A stretch of DNA of 64,000 bases from Lytechinus pictus. Taxonomy: Eukaryota > Echinodermata > Echinoidea > Temnopleuroida > Toxopneustidae. The notes under the pieces are model-generated. The model saw only the letters and a list, made by a program, of their open reading frames with translations. It was not told the DNA's origin and did not search any database. The stretch lies in NCBI RefSeq assembly GCF_037042905.1, contig NC_087246.1:36016001-36080000 (forward strand), written 5' to 3'. Below, in pieces: positions 1 to 11,408 of this stretch (the stretch's first letter is position 1; each line of letters opens with the position of its first letter). The position numbers and the translations under genes were made by a program.

Positions 1-312
1 AAAATATTCAAAACCAGAAAAGAAATAATACTTATAACGATAGGAGCATACTCACATTTGATAATTCCGGTAATGTACATGTACATATAAAACTTTTTTA
101 AGCAATAACATTTATTTACTTCTTAGCCCCATAAAGGTTTGTGCTAGATTGGAATTATGAAAGAACTGTTTTGATTGGCTCCTTGTCAGTAAATGTGCAT
201 GCAACAATGACTTTGACTGGCTATTGCCATTTAGCAATTGACCACAAACTTTTGAGTTACAGAGCCTTGGACTTAAAAGTTCCACCCATAGTACAACTAC
301 ATGTATGAATAT

Positions 313-598
313 GAGTGGATTAGTCTTCTGACTTTGAAACAGAGGGTTGTGGGTTCGAATCCCAGCCATGGCGTAATTTCCTTCAGCAAGAAATGTATCC
401 ACATTGTGCTGCACTCAACCCGATGAGGTGAATGGGTACCTGGTAGGAAGAAATTCCTTAAATGCTTGACCGCCTGCCTAGGCAGTCCAGCTAAAGCCAG
501 GGTAATAACAATAGCAGGGCCCGCTGGGAGAACAATTTTCAAAACTGAAGTGGCTTCCCTGGGTAAATATATCTATATTATTATTATAAAAGAAGCTA
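313..598 (+). repeat. tRNA-derived SINE, 5'-truncated
   Basis: Contains a B-box-like GGTTCGAATCC at 353-363 in a T-loop context, then a body with CTTCAGCAAGAAATG and CCTGGTAGGAAGAAATTCC, and an ATT-rich tail. It is the same family as 18765-19046 and 61619-61882. Confidence 0.75.
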
Positions 599-2695
599 CT
601 CAAGTAGATAAGGTACTAAAGTCATGAGGCCAAGACTTTCTGGGAGATGTTTTGGATGTCTCACCGGAGCATGATTAGAGCTTCCAACCTTAATTGTGAA
701 AAATCATATTCTCTTCTTCTTCTTATCCTATTTTCAAGCCTTATATCCCATTTTTCTTTAAAATGTTACAATTTTGAAAACACATACCAAAAATTAACCA
801 TTCTTACAAGATTCAAAAGTCCTATTTCTAAGGGGGAAATGCTATTAAAAGTCACTTTCCCCCTTAAAAATCCTTCTAATAGGATAAAATCCTACTAACT
901 AGCAACTCTGCATGATGAAAAGGATCCACAGCCAAATTTGGGTGGGAGATGATTAAATGAATCATGGAGGCTCGGTATGTGGTTGCATAAATACCATTAA
1001 AATCATTCATGTTGGCCTGGTTCTGAACAGTCATGAACTAGGCAATTATGAAATCATGAAATATGATTTGAAAATGCTGAAATGCTAGTACTCTATACAT
1101 GTACCTACAATCTAAAGCATGCCAAGAAAACTAATTAAAAAAACAAAATGACAGAAAGTTGCTATTACATGCATATTACACACTTTTTTCCTGGAGCAGT
1201 AATCATACAACAAATCAAAAGCAATCATAGGAAAATTAAAAGCAATCATAGGAAAATTAAAAGTAATTACAGGAAATCAAAAGTCAATTATAAACCCCTT
1301 ATCAGCAATAGTTATGAATCTACAGTAGGATCAAATCATTGATTAGGAAGTAATCATATCAATCTTCTTCAGGCCAGAACAAGTTTTTAAAATGCATTTG
1401 GTTAAAAACAAAGTTGCCCCCTTCATATATACTTAAATGCTGATTGTAGAAGAAAAATGGTGCATTTGAAATTGACGTAGTTTCTCTAATGCAAGGGCAG
1501 TTTCCTTGAAAGTATATATATTAATAAACACTATATCATTATCTTCAGACGTTTTAGCTATACAGTATACATTATGCATATTTTGGTCTGCAAGATTTGC
1601 CTATGCAGTATTGCATGATACACAGAAATCTGATAAAGCCCTCATGCAGGCTAACTTACAAAACCTCTTTTGCAATATTGTGCCTTACTGCATACCGGTA
1701 GTCTAATACTAACTCTCATGTATCATTAAAGATACAAATAATCATATTGGATGACTTTCATTCATTGTAGATGAGTGCAATATTGGCCCCTTTTAGTTTG
1801 TAGAATATTTCAGATATCCCATTCTTTCTTAGCCTTTCAATATAAGAAAATAAAATGAAATTTCACAATTTATATTGCCAATGAATATTGAAAGAATTAT
1901 ATCTGATCTGAACTGAAATCCTGAGCGTAAATAAAATGTGTTCCCATACAGCAAATGAGAACAATCATATTGCTTTGTGAAATGAAATCAGAATTTAAAA
2001 AAATCCAATAATAATTTGTCCATCACAATATAACCAGGGAATAGTGTAAATGAAATGACAGATTCAGATTCATCATTATCTTTCTTTTACTTTGCACAGA
2101 AACATTCTGTAATCAAATAGCCCCACCCACTCCCATTTTCAGGAAGAAAAAAAACAGGAGTGCTTAATAGTGTAGATGAATAAAATATTTGTATCGCGCG
2201 CTGGTGAATGTGTTTCATCAGCATATTGGAAGGAAGTTAACAGAAGTTTTTTTCAAGTACACAATCTAAAGAAAAGTACACAGAAGGAAGGAAACAGAAC
2301 AAAAGGTCAACATCGTTTTAATAATGCATGCTTCACTTCAGACTAAAAACAAGGAAAAACACTTTACAATGTGTCATAGATAAGTGTAAATAACTTTCAT
2401 TTAAAAGTTAAAGGAAAATATGTGACAATTTGCCAAAACTTGCGCAAACAAGGACTAAAGTAGGAGTGACCTTATTCAAAAGATAATCATACAATGACTT
2501 AAATGCATACATGAACATATGTATGTTATTTCATTTGAAAGGGTCATATTTTGCCTGTTTTGATGAAGGAAATATTGCAAACATATTAATATTGCAAAAA
2601 AATTATTATGAAATATTTTGTATAATGTTTTAGTTATTGAGTTTCAATCAGAATGTTGAGGGCCATTACCCAGCCAAGTCTTAACATCATTTAAT
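599..2695. other. Gene-free stretch
   Basis: AT-rich DNA between the SINE and the first 7-bp-TSD element. Apart from the 21-bp tandem repeat I see no coding exon, RNA gene or clear repeat. Confidence 0.5.
1211..1293. repeat. 21-bp tandem repeat, four units
   Basis: Units of AAAATTAAAAGCAATCATAG plus G. The outer units are diverged. Confidence 0.8.
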
Positions 2696-2702
2696 ATTAA
2701 TA

Positions 2703-3102
2703 CAGGGCGTGACACTGGCACTGGTCCCAGACGAGTAAAACTTGCTGTTGGGCAAGTAGTTTTTCAGAAATAGCCAGATTTACTGGTCCGACATGACCAG
2801 AAAAAAATATATCAAACTGATACAAATGATATTTTCTCCTCTTTTGTAAATAAAAAAAAATGGCTCTGGCATCTTCAAAAATGGCTCTCCAAAATTGAGA
2901 AATGGCTCTCATGAATTATGTTGTGGGGGCAATAAAAGCAATTAAAGTCAGCAAAATAAACTCTTTTTTTTATATATTTATTTAATTTGGGGGACCAGTA
3001 AATTTTAGGTTCGGACCAGTAAAAAATTGAAAAATTGGGGATCTACTGGTCCGACATGATCAAGTTGGACCAGTAGAAAAAAAGGTTTAGTGTGGAGCCC
3101 TG
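2703..3102. mobile_element. TIR element with 7-bp TSD attaata (CTGGTCC words)
   Basis: The left end is CAGGGCGTGACACTGG and the inverted right end CAGGGCTCCACACTAA. It is flanked by the direct repeat attaata at 2696-2702 and 3103-3109. Inside, the word ACTGGTCC or its complement GGACCAGTA occurs several times in each half. It encodes nothing evident. Confidence 0.8.
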
Positions 3103-3354
3103 ATTAATACATGTGCAAATGATTAGTCTCCAACTCTATTTCTTTGTATTATTATTGTTTTTAAAGTTTTTTCTTTGTATTGGTACAGTGTATCATTTTA
3201 CCCATTCTCCACCCCATCTTCTTCCCTTCTCTTCTTCCTTCTTCCCTTCTCTTCTTCCTTCTCCTCCTCCTCTTCTTGACCCTCCTACTTCTTCTTCTCC
3301 TCTTACTCCTTATCCTCCCTTTTCCTTGTCTCATTATTTTTCTTTGGCTCTTTT

Positions 3355-3779
3355 CAGGGTGCTACATAACTTTTTAGAAGCACTTTCCTGGTTGGCCAAG
3401 TAAATTTTTTAATAGTTGGAATATGCTTGCCCAAAAATCTATTTCACTTGCCCAAAAAAATCCTTGAAAAAGAGTTTTACCTCTTAAAAAAAAAAGCATT
3501 GTGGTTCTATAAACCATTGAAATTCTTTTCTCTCTTTTGACATGAACTGATGTACCTTGTTATTGCATGGCTTTTTCCAAAGTGATTTTATCTTGCCCGC
3601 TATGACCAAAATTAGGGTCGATATCATATCAAAAATATCGACCCTAATAGTAGTCATTCCACTGTGAGAATTTAGCTTTCCCAATTTGGGCAAGTAGTTT
3701 TGGTCTTTGTTTCAAAACACTTGCCCGACTAACTGTTACTTGCCCCGGGCAATCGGGCAAGTGCTTATGAAACACCCTG
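3355..3779. mobile_element. TIR element with 7-bp TSD ctctttt (TTGCCC words)
   Basis: Ends are CAGGGTGCTACATAAC and, inverted, CAGGGTGTTTCATAAGC. The direct repeat ctctttt flanks it at 3348-3354 and 3780-3786. The word TTGCCC or GGGCAAGTA is repeated near both ends in opposite sense. It is inserted in a CT-rich tract. Confidence 0.8.
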
Positions 3780-3906
3780 CTCTTTTCTTCTTCTACTTCT
3801 CATGACTTTAATAACTTGAAATGAAGTTTAATCTATAATGATGAGATTTTTATGTACAGTGATTTTAACATTATACAGTTGCTTATGACAGGGCCAATAT
3901 CTTGAT

Positions 3907-4062
3907 CAGGGGAGCGTTTCATCAACATTTTTGTCTGACAAGTTGTCAGATCTGACATCTTTCCTTTATTCTGATTGGCTGACAAGCACTGCAACTATGG
4001 TAACTGTCGGATAAAATGGGACTTAAAACGTCCGACATGTCCTTTCATGAAACACTCCCCTG
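3907..4062. mobile_element. Hairpin MITE family 1, copy a
   Basis: CAGGGGAGCGTTTCATCAAC faces TTTCATGAAACACTCCCCTG. The inside pairs GACAAGTTGTC and CCGACATGTCC types around TTCTGATTGGCTGACAAGCA. Confidence 0.65.
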
Positions 4063-4513
4063 AAGTAACCTTATTCAAAGTCTGAAATCAGATTTAAATC
4101 ATGAAATCTTACATCCATTACATTTTTTTTTAAATGGCAATGGAATTCATTTTTTTTTCTAGTCACTTTTGATGAATGAAGATTTGTAGAAATGATTAGT
4201 TTGCAGGTGGGGCAAACCACAGATTATGCAGAGTATTCAATCCAGCCAGAAAATGTGAAGAAATACAGGGTCAGGACGTGTCTTTCCTCCTTTTATGTAA
4301 TTTCCTGAAGTGAAATTTGAGCCAAAAGATAAGCAGAAATTGCACCTATAGGATTTCCGACCTCACCGCAGTACAATCTGTTTGGTTGGATAGATCACGA
4401 AACTGAGACTAACAAGACAGAAGAACTGTCAACATAATAACTTATTTAACATAAGAACTGTCGCTTGTATCAGCTTTATGAAACATCCACCTGGATTCCT
4501 CCGAACAGAAAAT

Positions 4514-4705
4514 CAGAGCTGCCAACCTGATCACGAAATTTCAGTATTTCAAATAACTGATTAAAAAAAATTATGAGAAAATCATTATTTTCAAAGCAAT
4601 ACCATAGGATGACACACAAACCTAAACTTTATCAGTATTTTGCATGGAACCATCAATTCTTTTTCAGTACTGTTTACTGAAAATCAGTACAAGTTCGCAG
4701 ATCTG
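4514..4705. mobile_element. MITE with CAGAGCTGCCAA ends
   Basis: Left end CAGAGCTGCCAAC and inverted right end CAGATCTGCGAAC, with internal TCAGTATT/AATCAGTA words. It is the same family as 26707-26910. Confidence 0.55.
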
Positions 4706-5484
4706 GAAAAAGCAGTATTTTATAAGATGCCTAATCGATCCAACACAATTGACATCTCTATTATGTAACACACAAATTTAGAAACAAACAAAATTGTGGT
4801 ATTTTCCCTCACAACAAACTTATTTGATTGGTGGGTGTACATGTACCCTTTAAACTACCTTTTTTTCTCCCTAAAAAGATTCATGCCAGTAGAATCTCCC
4901 ACTCAACAGGATATACAATTAAGTAGTCTGCAATAACTAAACCCAACTTAAAAGTATAATGCATTCCATGGAGTTCAATTTTAAAAAAAATCTTCTCAGA
5001 GTCTTTTTTAAAGAGATTTTAAATAGTGAATTTGAAAATGTTTGTTTTCTTTTTCTTTTATAAATGTCAGGATAGTTTGAAGTTGATGATTTTTGAGTGA
5101 GATAACTCACAACTAAGAGGTTTGTGTATGAAGACTATCCTCAATTACTTTCTGCTTTGAATGAACCATTCCCACTTCCCTGAGCAACATCCTTCCCAAA
5201 ACTAAAAAACCAAATTTGGTATATAAGTGGGAGTGTACTGAAGTCTCCAATTTAATGAGGTTTGGTATAACTGTCACCATCACACCAACCCTTTGGTGCT
5301 CCATCAAGCATTACTAATACCATCAACAGAATACTCTGTGAATTGATAGATGTTTTAGTCTGCTTGTCAACAACCATCAAAAGGCAGTGGACAAAAAGTT
5401 ACACTAGATACTGGTACTGGTTGTAAACAAGGGTGAAGAATTTGTCTCTGTAAGATCAAAAGTGGACAAATATTGGAATTCAGG
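4706..5484 (+). other. Upstream region of the GPCR gene
   Basis: No coding exon or repeat recognised. It should hold the receptor promoter and 5' UTR; I could not pick out a convincing TATA box or start site. Confidence 0.4.
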
Positions 5485-6510
5485 ATGGATCTCGAAAGTG
5501 CTTTTGAAGAAGGTTTCGACGAGGATATGTTTTCGAACATGACAAATTACAACGGAACAACAGGGGTCAATTATCCAACGAGGGTGGTACTTGCTATTGC
5601 TTTCCTGATCATGACCGTGGTCGGCATAGTGGGCAATGTCTTTGTGATTGGTGCGGTGATACTGTCACGGAGGCTCCAGACACCGATGAATGCCTTTGTG
5701 GTGAATCTTGCGGTAGCCGATCTCCTGGCCTGTGTTACGTTCCCTACTCAGGCAGCGAGTTTGCTGGTGGGCTACCCTGTCTGGTTGTGTGTGATTACAG
5801 CACTCATGGACATCACCTCCCTTGGATGCAGCCTCATCACCATCACGCTGATCGCAATCAATCGCTTCATCCTCATCACCAAGACAAAGAACGTCTATCA
5901 GAAAATATACACTCCTATGAACCTGGGGATCATGATCGTCATCGCCTGGGTGATAGGTCCTCTCTGCATGATCCTGGCATCTTCCAGAGTCTGTGGAGTC
6001 TACCTGGTGAAGCATGGTGCCGGCTACCTAAGCTGGTTGGTTCCCATCTTGCTCATTACAACCCTGGTCATCATCCTGGTCTGCTACATACTCATCTTTC
6101 TCTTCATCAAACGCCACGTGGCACGCTCCATGGCAACGTCCAAGCGCCTTGACATTTCCATCACCAAGAATCTCCTTTACGTGGTCTGTGCATTCTATGC
6201 CTGCGTCCTCCCTTTCACCATCGTGGTATCGACGGGCAGATTCTTCATCCCACCTGGGGCTCTTGTCACCGTCGAGACCTTCTTCACGGTCATCCTCTAC
6301 ATGAACAGCGTGGTGAACCCGATCATCTATGCTGCAAGGCATCCAATCTTCAAGCCCATCTTTGGGTATATGATCAAGCGCCAGTGGCATAACATACCGG
6401 AACCATCGCGACTTGCCAAGTCATTCGGGACGGACCAGAGAGATGGATATTCCCTGGACAAGAGCATATCAAGCAGTGTCAAAACAGAGCTTACATCAGC
6501 TTATGTGTAA
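5485..6510 (+). CDS. Intronless class A (rhodopsin-like) GPCR
   Basis: A single-exon gene of 341 codons. The frame is open from a TTG 12 bases upstream, but the first ATG is at 5485, with A at -3 and G at +4, so I start there. Seven hydrophobic segments are clear. The N-terminus has NMT and NGT glycosylation sequons near residues 18 and 23. Seen landmarks are GN in TM1 (N51), LAVAD in TM2 (D79), Cys102 before TM3, NRF at 126-128 in place of DRY, W155 in TM4, a CVLP motif (P243) in TM6, and NPIIY at 278-282 followed by an amphipathic helix-8-like stretch. The short third cytoplasmic loop and NRF recall the melatonin/GPR84/moody-Tre1 side of class A, but I cannot name an orthologue or ligand. 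It presumably signals through G proteins at the plasma membrane. It is richer in GC than the surrounding DNA, as expected of coding sequence, and lies opposite to HECTD4. Confidence 0.93.
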   Translation: MDLESAFEEGFDEDMFSNMTNYNGTTGVNYPTRVVLAIAFLIMTVVGIVGNVFVIGAVILSRRLQTPMNAFVVNLAVADLLACVTFPTQAASLLVGYPVWLCVITALMDITSLGCSLITITLIAINRFILITKTKNVYQKIYTPMNLGIMIVIAWVIGPLCMILASSRVCGVYLVKHGAGYLSWLVPILLITTLVIILVCYILIFLFIKRHVARSMATSKRLDISITKNLLYVVCAFYACVLPFTIVVSTGRFFIPPGALVTVETFFTVILYMNSVVNPIIYAARHPIFKPIFGYMIKRQWHNIPEPSRLAKSFGTDQRDGYSLDKSISSSVKTELTSAYV

Positions 6511-6613
6511 TTTTTTCACCTTTCAATGTTCCTTCTTAACTCATCTTATCATTGTGTCATTTGAATGGAGATGGCTATATATGAAAAGCACATTAAAAGA
6601 ACAACTTTGGATT

Positions 6614-6619
6614 AATAAA
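6614..6619 (+). promoter_or_regulatory. Polyadenylation signal of the GPCR gene
   Basis: A canonical AATAAA lies 104 bases after the receptor stop codon. It is the first one downstream and would give a short 3' UTR. Confidence 0.6.
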
Positions 6620-6834
6620 GCTCAAATACATGTAGTTCTCACTCACATAAACCCTTGGAAGAATGGTGTTTCATGAATTTAATCTGTGTGACTTTCAATT
6701 TATAAACTACATGAATAGATCATGTCTACATGTACATGTACATGTATCTTACTCCTTATTTTCTTTGACTCATCAACTGGTATCACAATGTTTTAGAACA
6801 CTGTAATATGTTCAATGACTTTATCGATCACCTG

Positions 6835-7164
6835 GATCTTTTTAGGGCACCCATGAGCATATTCATGTATAGCACTTAAAATATGTTCATAGATCTTTTT
6901 AGGGCATCCGTGAGTATATTCATGTATAGCACTTAAAATGTGTTAATAGATCTTTTTAGAGCACCCATGAGCATATTCATGTATAGCACTTAGAATATGT
7001 TGATATCTTTTTAGAGCACCCATGAGCATATTCATGTATAGCACTTAGCATATGTTGATATCTTTTTAGAGCACCCATGAGCATATTCATGTATAGTACT
7101 TATAATATGTTCAATGACTAGACATAGATCTTTTTAGAGCACCCAAGAGCATATCCATGTATAC
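6835..7164. repeat. Minisatellite, six units of about 53-69 bp
   Basis: The unit is GATCTTTTTAGAGCACCCAT followed by GAGCATATTCATGTATAGCA and an ATATGTT spacer of varying length. Six copies begin about 325 bp after the receptor stop codon. Confidence 0.85.
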
Positions 7165-9654
7165 TGTAGCATGATTAGCATCTCACCAGCATTCAACAAA
7201 ATTAAATGTAAATAAGTCCAATTATCAAGGTCTTTTGCAAAGAGAAATCTTTTCTTTATATTTGTACTTTGCTTTTGAATATATGATGCAATGCATTGAA
7301 ATTTCATCAAAATCTAATAGGCAAACTTGATCTTATTTGTTGGGGCAGACTTGAAAAAATGCTGTGAAAATGAACATATACACACAATAGGAATATGGTG
7401 CCAATTTCTAAAAGGGAAGAAATATAATAATACACTGTACAATATCTGAAAAGTAATACAATCTAATATCTTTGGAAAGTTAATTTATGAAAGGTTGTGT
7501 GATGCCAGTAACTGTGGTAATCATTCATTATTTATATACAATGTTACAATGTGTGATACACATCATTATCACTATATACATGTACGGTTATTTTCCTTTA
7601 AAAGCAACAGAACTAGGTTTAGCATGATGGATGCTGTTTTTTTCAAAGGAAGTGATTGGATTGGATAACTAAGCAACAGAAAAATACTTGAAAGTAAATA
7701 TTTTTTTTAAAGATATTGTGCTACATGTATATTGTCCATAACTGAAAGAAAGTGAATTGTATTGTATGACAACAAACGTAAACATGAATCGTATTAATCA
7801 TGTTTGATTGATGAAGCACGATTTAAAAAAAAACTATTAAAGAATTGAAAGAAATATCATAAAGCTGAGTCAGAAACTGGTCGTGTTGTCCAAAGAGATT
7901 TTTTTTTTTTTCTATCATGACATTGGGAACAGAATTCTGAGAACACAAGCATTAAAATAATGAAATCATTGCTTTTTCCCAAAAATTATCCGTGGCTTCA
8001 AGGTCATGGTAGGCCTACAATGTAAATATTTGTGTGAATACCATGAACTGGCAGTGCATTGCCAATGTGGGTATCCATAACAAGCACTACATTTACAGTT
8101 GATGCTATACAATAAAATACACAATATAGAAAATAAAGGAAAATATATTTAATCATGAACATATTTATTTAAAAAAAAAGTTCTTTTTAAAGCCTGAAAG
8201 TTTCTTTGTATGAAGCTGACCAACACAGAGACAACTTAAACACCCTATGAATTTTAGGATTGTAAATGGTTGCATTGCTACTTTTATTTTGTTTATACAT
8301 TAAAGAGATTTCTATATAGTTCTTGTGGATACCATGCTTAATCCTTATGCCTAGCACTGTAACGTGTGATATAGCTATTACCACGGTGATTGATTTATAT
8401 TTTTTTCAAAAAGGTGATTGATAGCACCAAAGGAGGATGAAATTTCCTATACATGTATATAAAGTTACATAATTTTCACCAAATTATCAACTGTGTATTG
8501 AGATGCTTGTTGACATCAATGATTTTAGAACAGATCAGAATTCACATTTAAATGTGAATAAAAATGACTGAAAAATTGAATCATTACAAATAATATGATC
8601 ACGTTGTGGACTTGTGGTAACCTAAAAAATATGATTGTCAACAGTAACGCTTGATGAAACATCTCTTCTAAAGGTAAAAAAATTAAAAAAAGGCAAAAGA
8701 CAAAAAAATAAAAATAAAGTCATTTTGATGCACTTATCAATTCAGCAGCTCTTATAAGACAAGTTCAGTGTGGAATTTCCTTTAAAATGAAAGCCAAGGG
8801 ATAAAATATATGCTGGTAATATCAGTACCAACAATGTGGTAACAAGATCACGAAATGAAGAGAAGACAAGAGCTAAAAATGTGTCACTCATACCAGTGAT
8901 CTTGTTACAAGATGATACTTGGTTGCATTTTATTTCAATTGGATACTATGAACTAATTCACAAACAAATTCCTTATTCTGGGAGTTGATGATGAAACATT
9001 TCTACAATTTTCATTATAAAGTTTAAATAAAACACAAATATTAAACTGTACATGTTTAGAACAGCTTGCATTATGTGTTTCAAAATATGAAAGTTTGTTT
9101 ATAAGTTCCAATTAAAAACAAGGCCCTGTTCCTGGTGATGTCTACAGTTTTTAGTTTTTGTGTGTGTGAAGTAAACATGGACATGATCTCCTTTCTCCTT
9201 GTTAAATGTTAATCTGTTCTTGAATGTTTCACCTTTGTCTTTTCCTGAAAAGTATACATTCTGTGACTAATCCACCTGTAAAACAATTTATGTACATATT
9301 GCAATGCTGAGACACTTGAACTTTCTGAGAAATGCAATTAATATTGTTATTTATTTGAAAATTGATATTGTACTTCATTTCATGAAATATAATTTCAATG
9401 GTTCCTCATACATGTAGTATATAGAAGCTGATTAGTAGTTGTTTAGGATTGAACATTTGCAATCAATCCTCAGTAACCCTAATGTAAAGGAAACGAAACC
9501 TAAATCTCTTTATCTTATCCCTGGTTTTACAATGCAAGATATTGAATAAATCAATACTACACACAGATAGTTTCAGTCTATTTTATTCATGGATTTATCA
9601 AAGGGCAAATTTTATGACGATATGTGGTCATGAATGGTACACAAGTTATGATAT
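7165..9654. other. Gene-free stretch
   Basis: AT-rich, with scattered ACATGTA words. I see no exon, RNA gene or defined transposon. Confidence 0.5.
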
Positions 9655-10200
9655 AAGTGGGGGGTGAATGACAAAGGGAACAGGAAGGAGAGATAGCAGG
9701 GGTAGAAGAAAAAGAAAGAATGAAGGAAGGACAAGGAGAAAAGGATAAGGAGAAGAGGTGAAGGATGAGAAAGAAGGAGGAAGACGGAGAAGCACAGGAA
9801 GAGGATGGAAAAGGGTGCACGATGTGCGTATGGTGCGACAAATAAATGAGTGATGAAAGAGAAGGTGCAGGAGAAAAGGAGTAAGAGGAAGAAGAGGAGA
9901 GAGAGAGGAGAGAAGGAAGATATGAAAAGTATTACCAGTGGTGGGTGGAAGAGGAGGAGGAAGAGGAGGGGAAGAGGAGGTGAAGAAGAGGAGAATGAGG
10001 AGGCAGTAGAAATACAAATGAGGCTCAATCGTGTGATGTATAGGAAAAGAGTGCTGAAGAAGAATATAAAAGAGATGAAGACAGTACGTAGATAAAAGAC
10101 GAAACAGAAGAGAATTTTAAGGAGAAAAGGGGATACAGAGAGGGTAGTGGATTCAAACAGAAACAGGAGTGAGAAGGGTGATAGGATGGGAAGAAAGAAG
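9655..10200 (+). repeat. Long polypurine (GA-rich) tract
   Basis: About 550 bp of the plus strand is overwhelmingly A and G (AAGAGGAGG, GAAGGA and similar), with few pyrimidines. It yields long but meaningless open frames on both strands. Confidence 0.8.
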
Positions 10201-10338
10201 GAATTACAATGTACATTCTCTTGAGAAATGCTCCTCCGCTATTCAGTTTCAATCATTCAAATTTTGTGGGCCTTTGTGATTTATTATTAACAGAAACTTA
10301 AATCCACTTTTTATTTTTTCCACAGCTAAAGATGTTTA

Positions 10339-11328
10339 TACAGTGCATATCAAAAAAAAGTTTACACTTTGAAAAAGCCCTGGGAATTAAAAAATATACA
10401 ACAAGTGGGTAATTTTTTCACATATATTATTGGGGTTGGGTCTCATCTATCCAATGAAAGTAACAATCTTGACAGAATGTTACACTTGAATGAGCACTGT
10501 CCATTTTTGTAAAGCTCGCAGAAATCTGTTTGCACAGAAACGCTCGTTTTCATGCTGTGTCAAGGGGAAAAGGCGAAATTAAACTTACCCTGCGAAACAT
10601 TTCTCATACATTTATCTTGCACTTTGAGTCAATTTAAGTAAAACGGATACATGCAAGCATTTTGCCACCAAAATTAGAGTTTTAACACTTAGTATGCACA
10701 ACTTTTACCCTTTATGTGCCAGCTGGATCTGAGGACATATCTAAATCCAAAACAAAAGCTTATATCAGACATCTCCAAAAAAATTCACTAAGTTTTTATC
10801 ATTTAAAGTCGCTTTACATTTCATTTTTCATTTGATAATTGTTTCTCCACACTTTTCCCAAGCTTAACGATGATTAACAAAATGAAAATCACGCCTAAAC
10901 CATTTCATGAAAGTCAGAGCTCACTCAGCTCAGTGTAAAGCAAATATCGTCACGATGGCCTCGATGTGTGGGGGAGTGGGGTGGGGCGCAATGGCACTCT
11001 TCGAAGTGTTTCGGTAAAGGAAACAAGTTTAAAAAGGTAGAAGATATCTTCAAATCAATTTCACTAGCTAAATTCCATGTGTTCCTCATGATTAAGGTCT
11101 ACTTTTATTCGCATAACTATTTCAAAGTTCTGCGCAAATTGTTTTTCACTAACTTTTCAAAAGTAAGTGGTGCTCACTCAAGCGGAAATATTTTTCGACA
11201 TTTATATCGTCATTTGCTTAAATGGATCTGTACCAATGTTAAAATGTCGAAAAATCTTCAGGATATTACAAATGTATAATTTTACAGGACTTTTTCTAAG
11301 TGTAAACTTTTTTTTTATACGCACTGTA
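10339..11328. mobile_element. Mariner-type non-autonomous element
   Basis: Near-perfect inverted ends of about 38 bp start TACAGTGC and contain an A-run and GTTTACACTT. It is bounded by TA, as in Tc1/mariner insertions. The 990-bp interior has no transposase frame. Confidence 0.75.
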
Positions 11329-11408
11329 TAACCAAAGTTTCACACCCCGAGGACACATGCAAAACCTCTTTGCAAACAACCTTGATCATACATGTAGGTA
11401 TGATACAC

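Noticed and set aside
1211-1293. Regular 21-bp repeats that could recall a CRISPR-like array.
   Set aside because: The repeats are contiguous without spacers and lie in animal nuclear DNA; it is a plain tandem repeat.
5665-6390. Antisense frames of about 120 codons within the receptor gene.
   Set aside because: They lie entirely in the GPCR exon and have compositions typical of reversed coding sequence.
9587-10252. Several overlapping open frames on both strands rich in Ser, Phe, Leu or Lys, Arg, Glu.
   Set aside because: They are by-products of the polypurine tract, with biased composition and no family resemblance.
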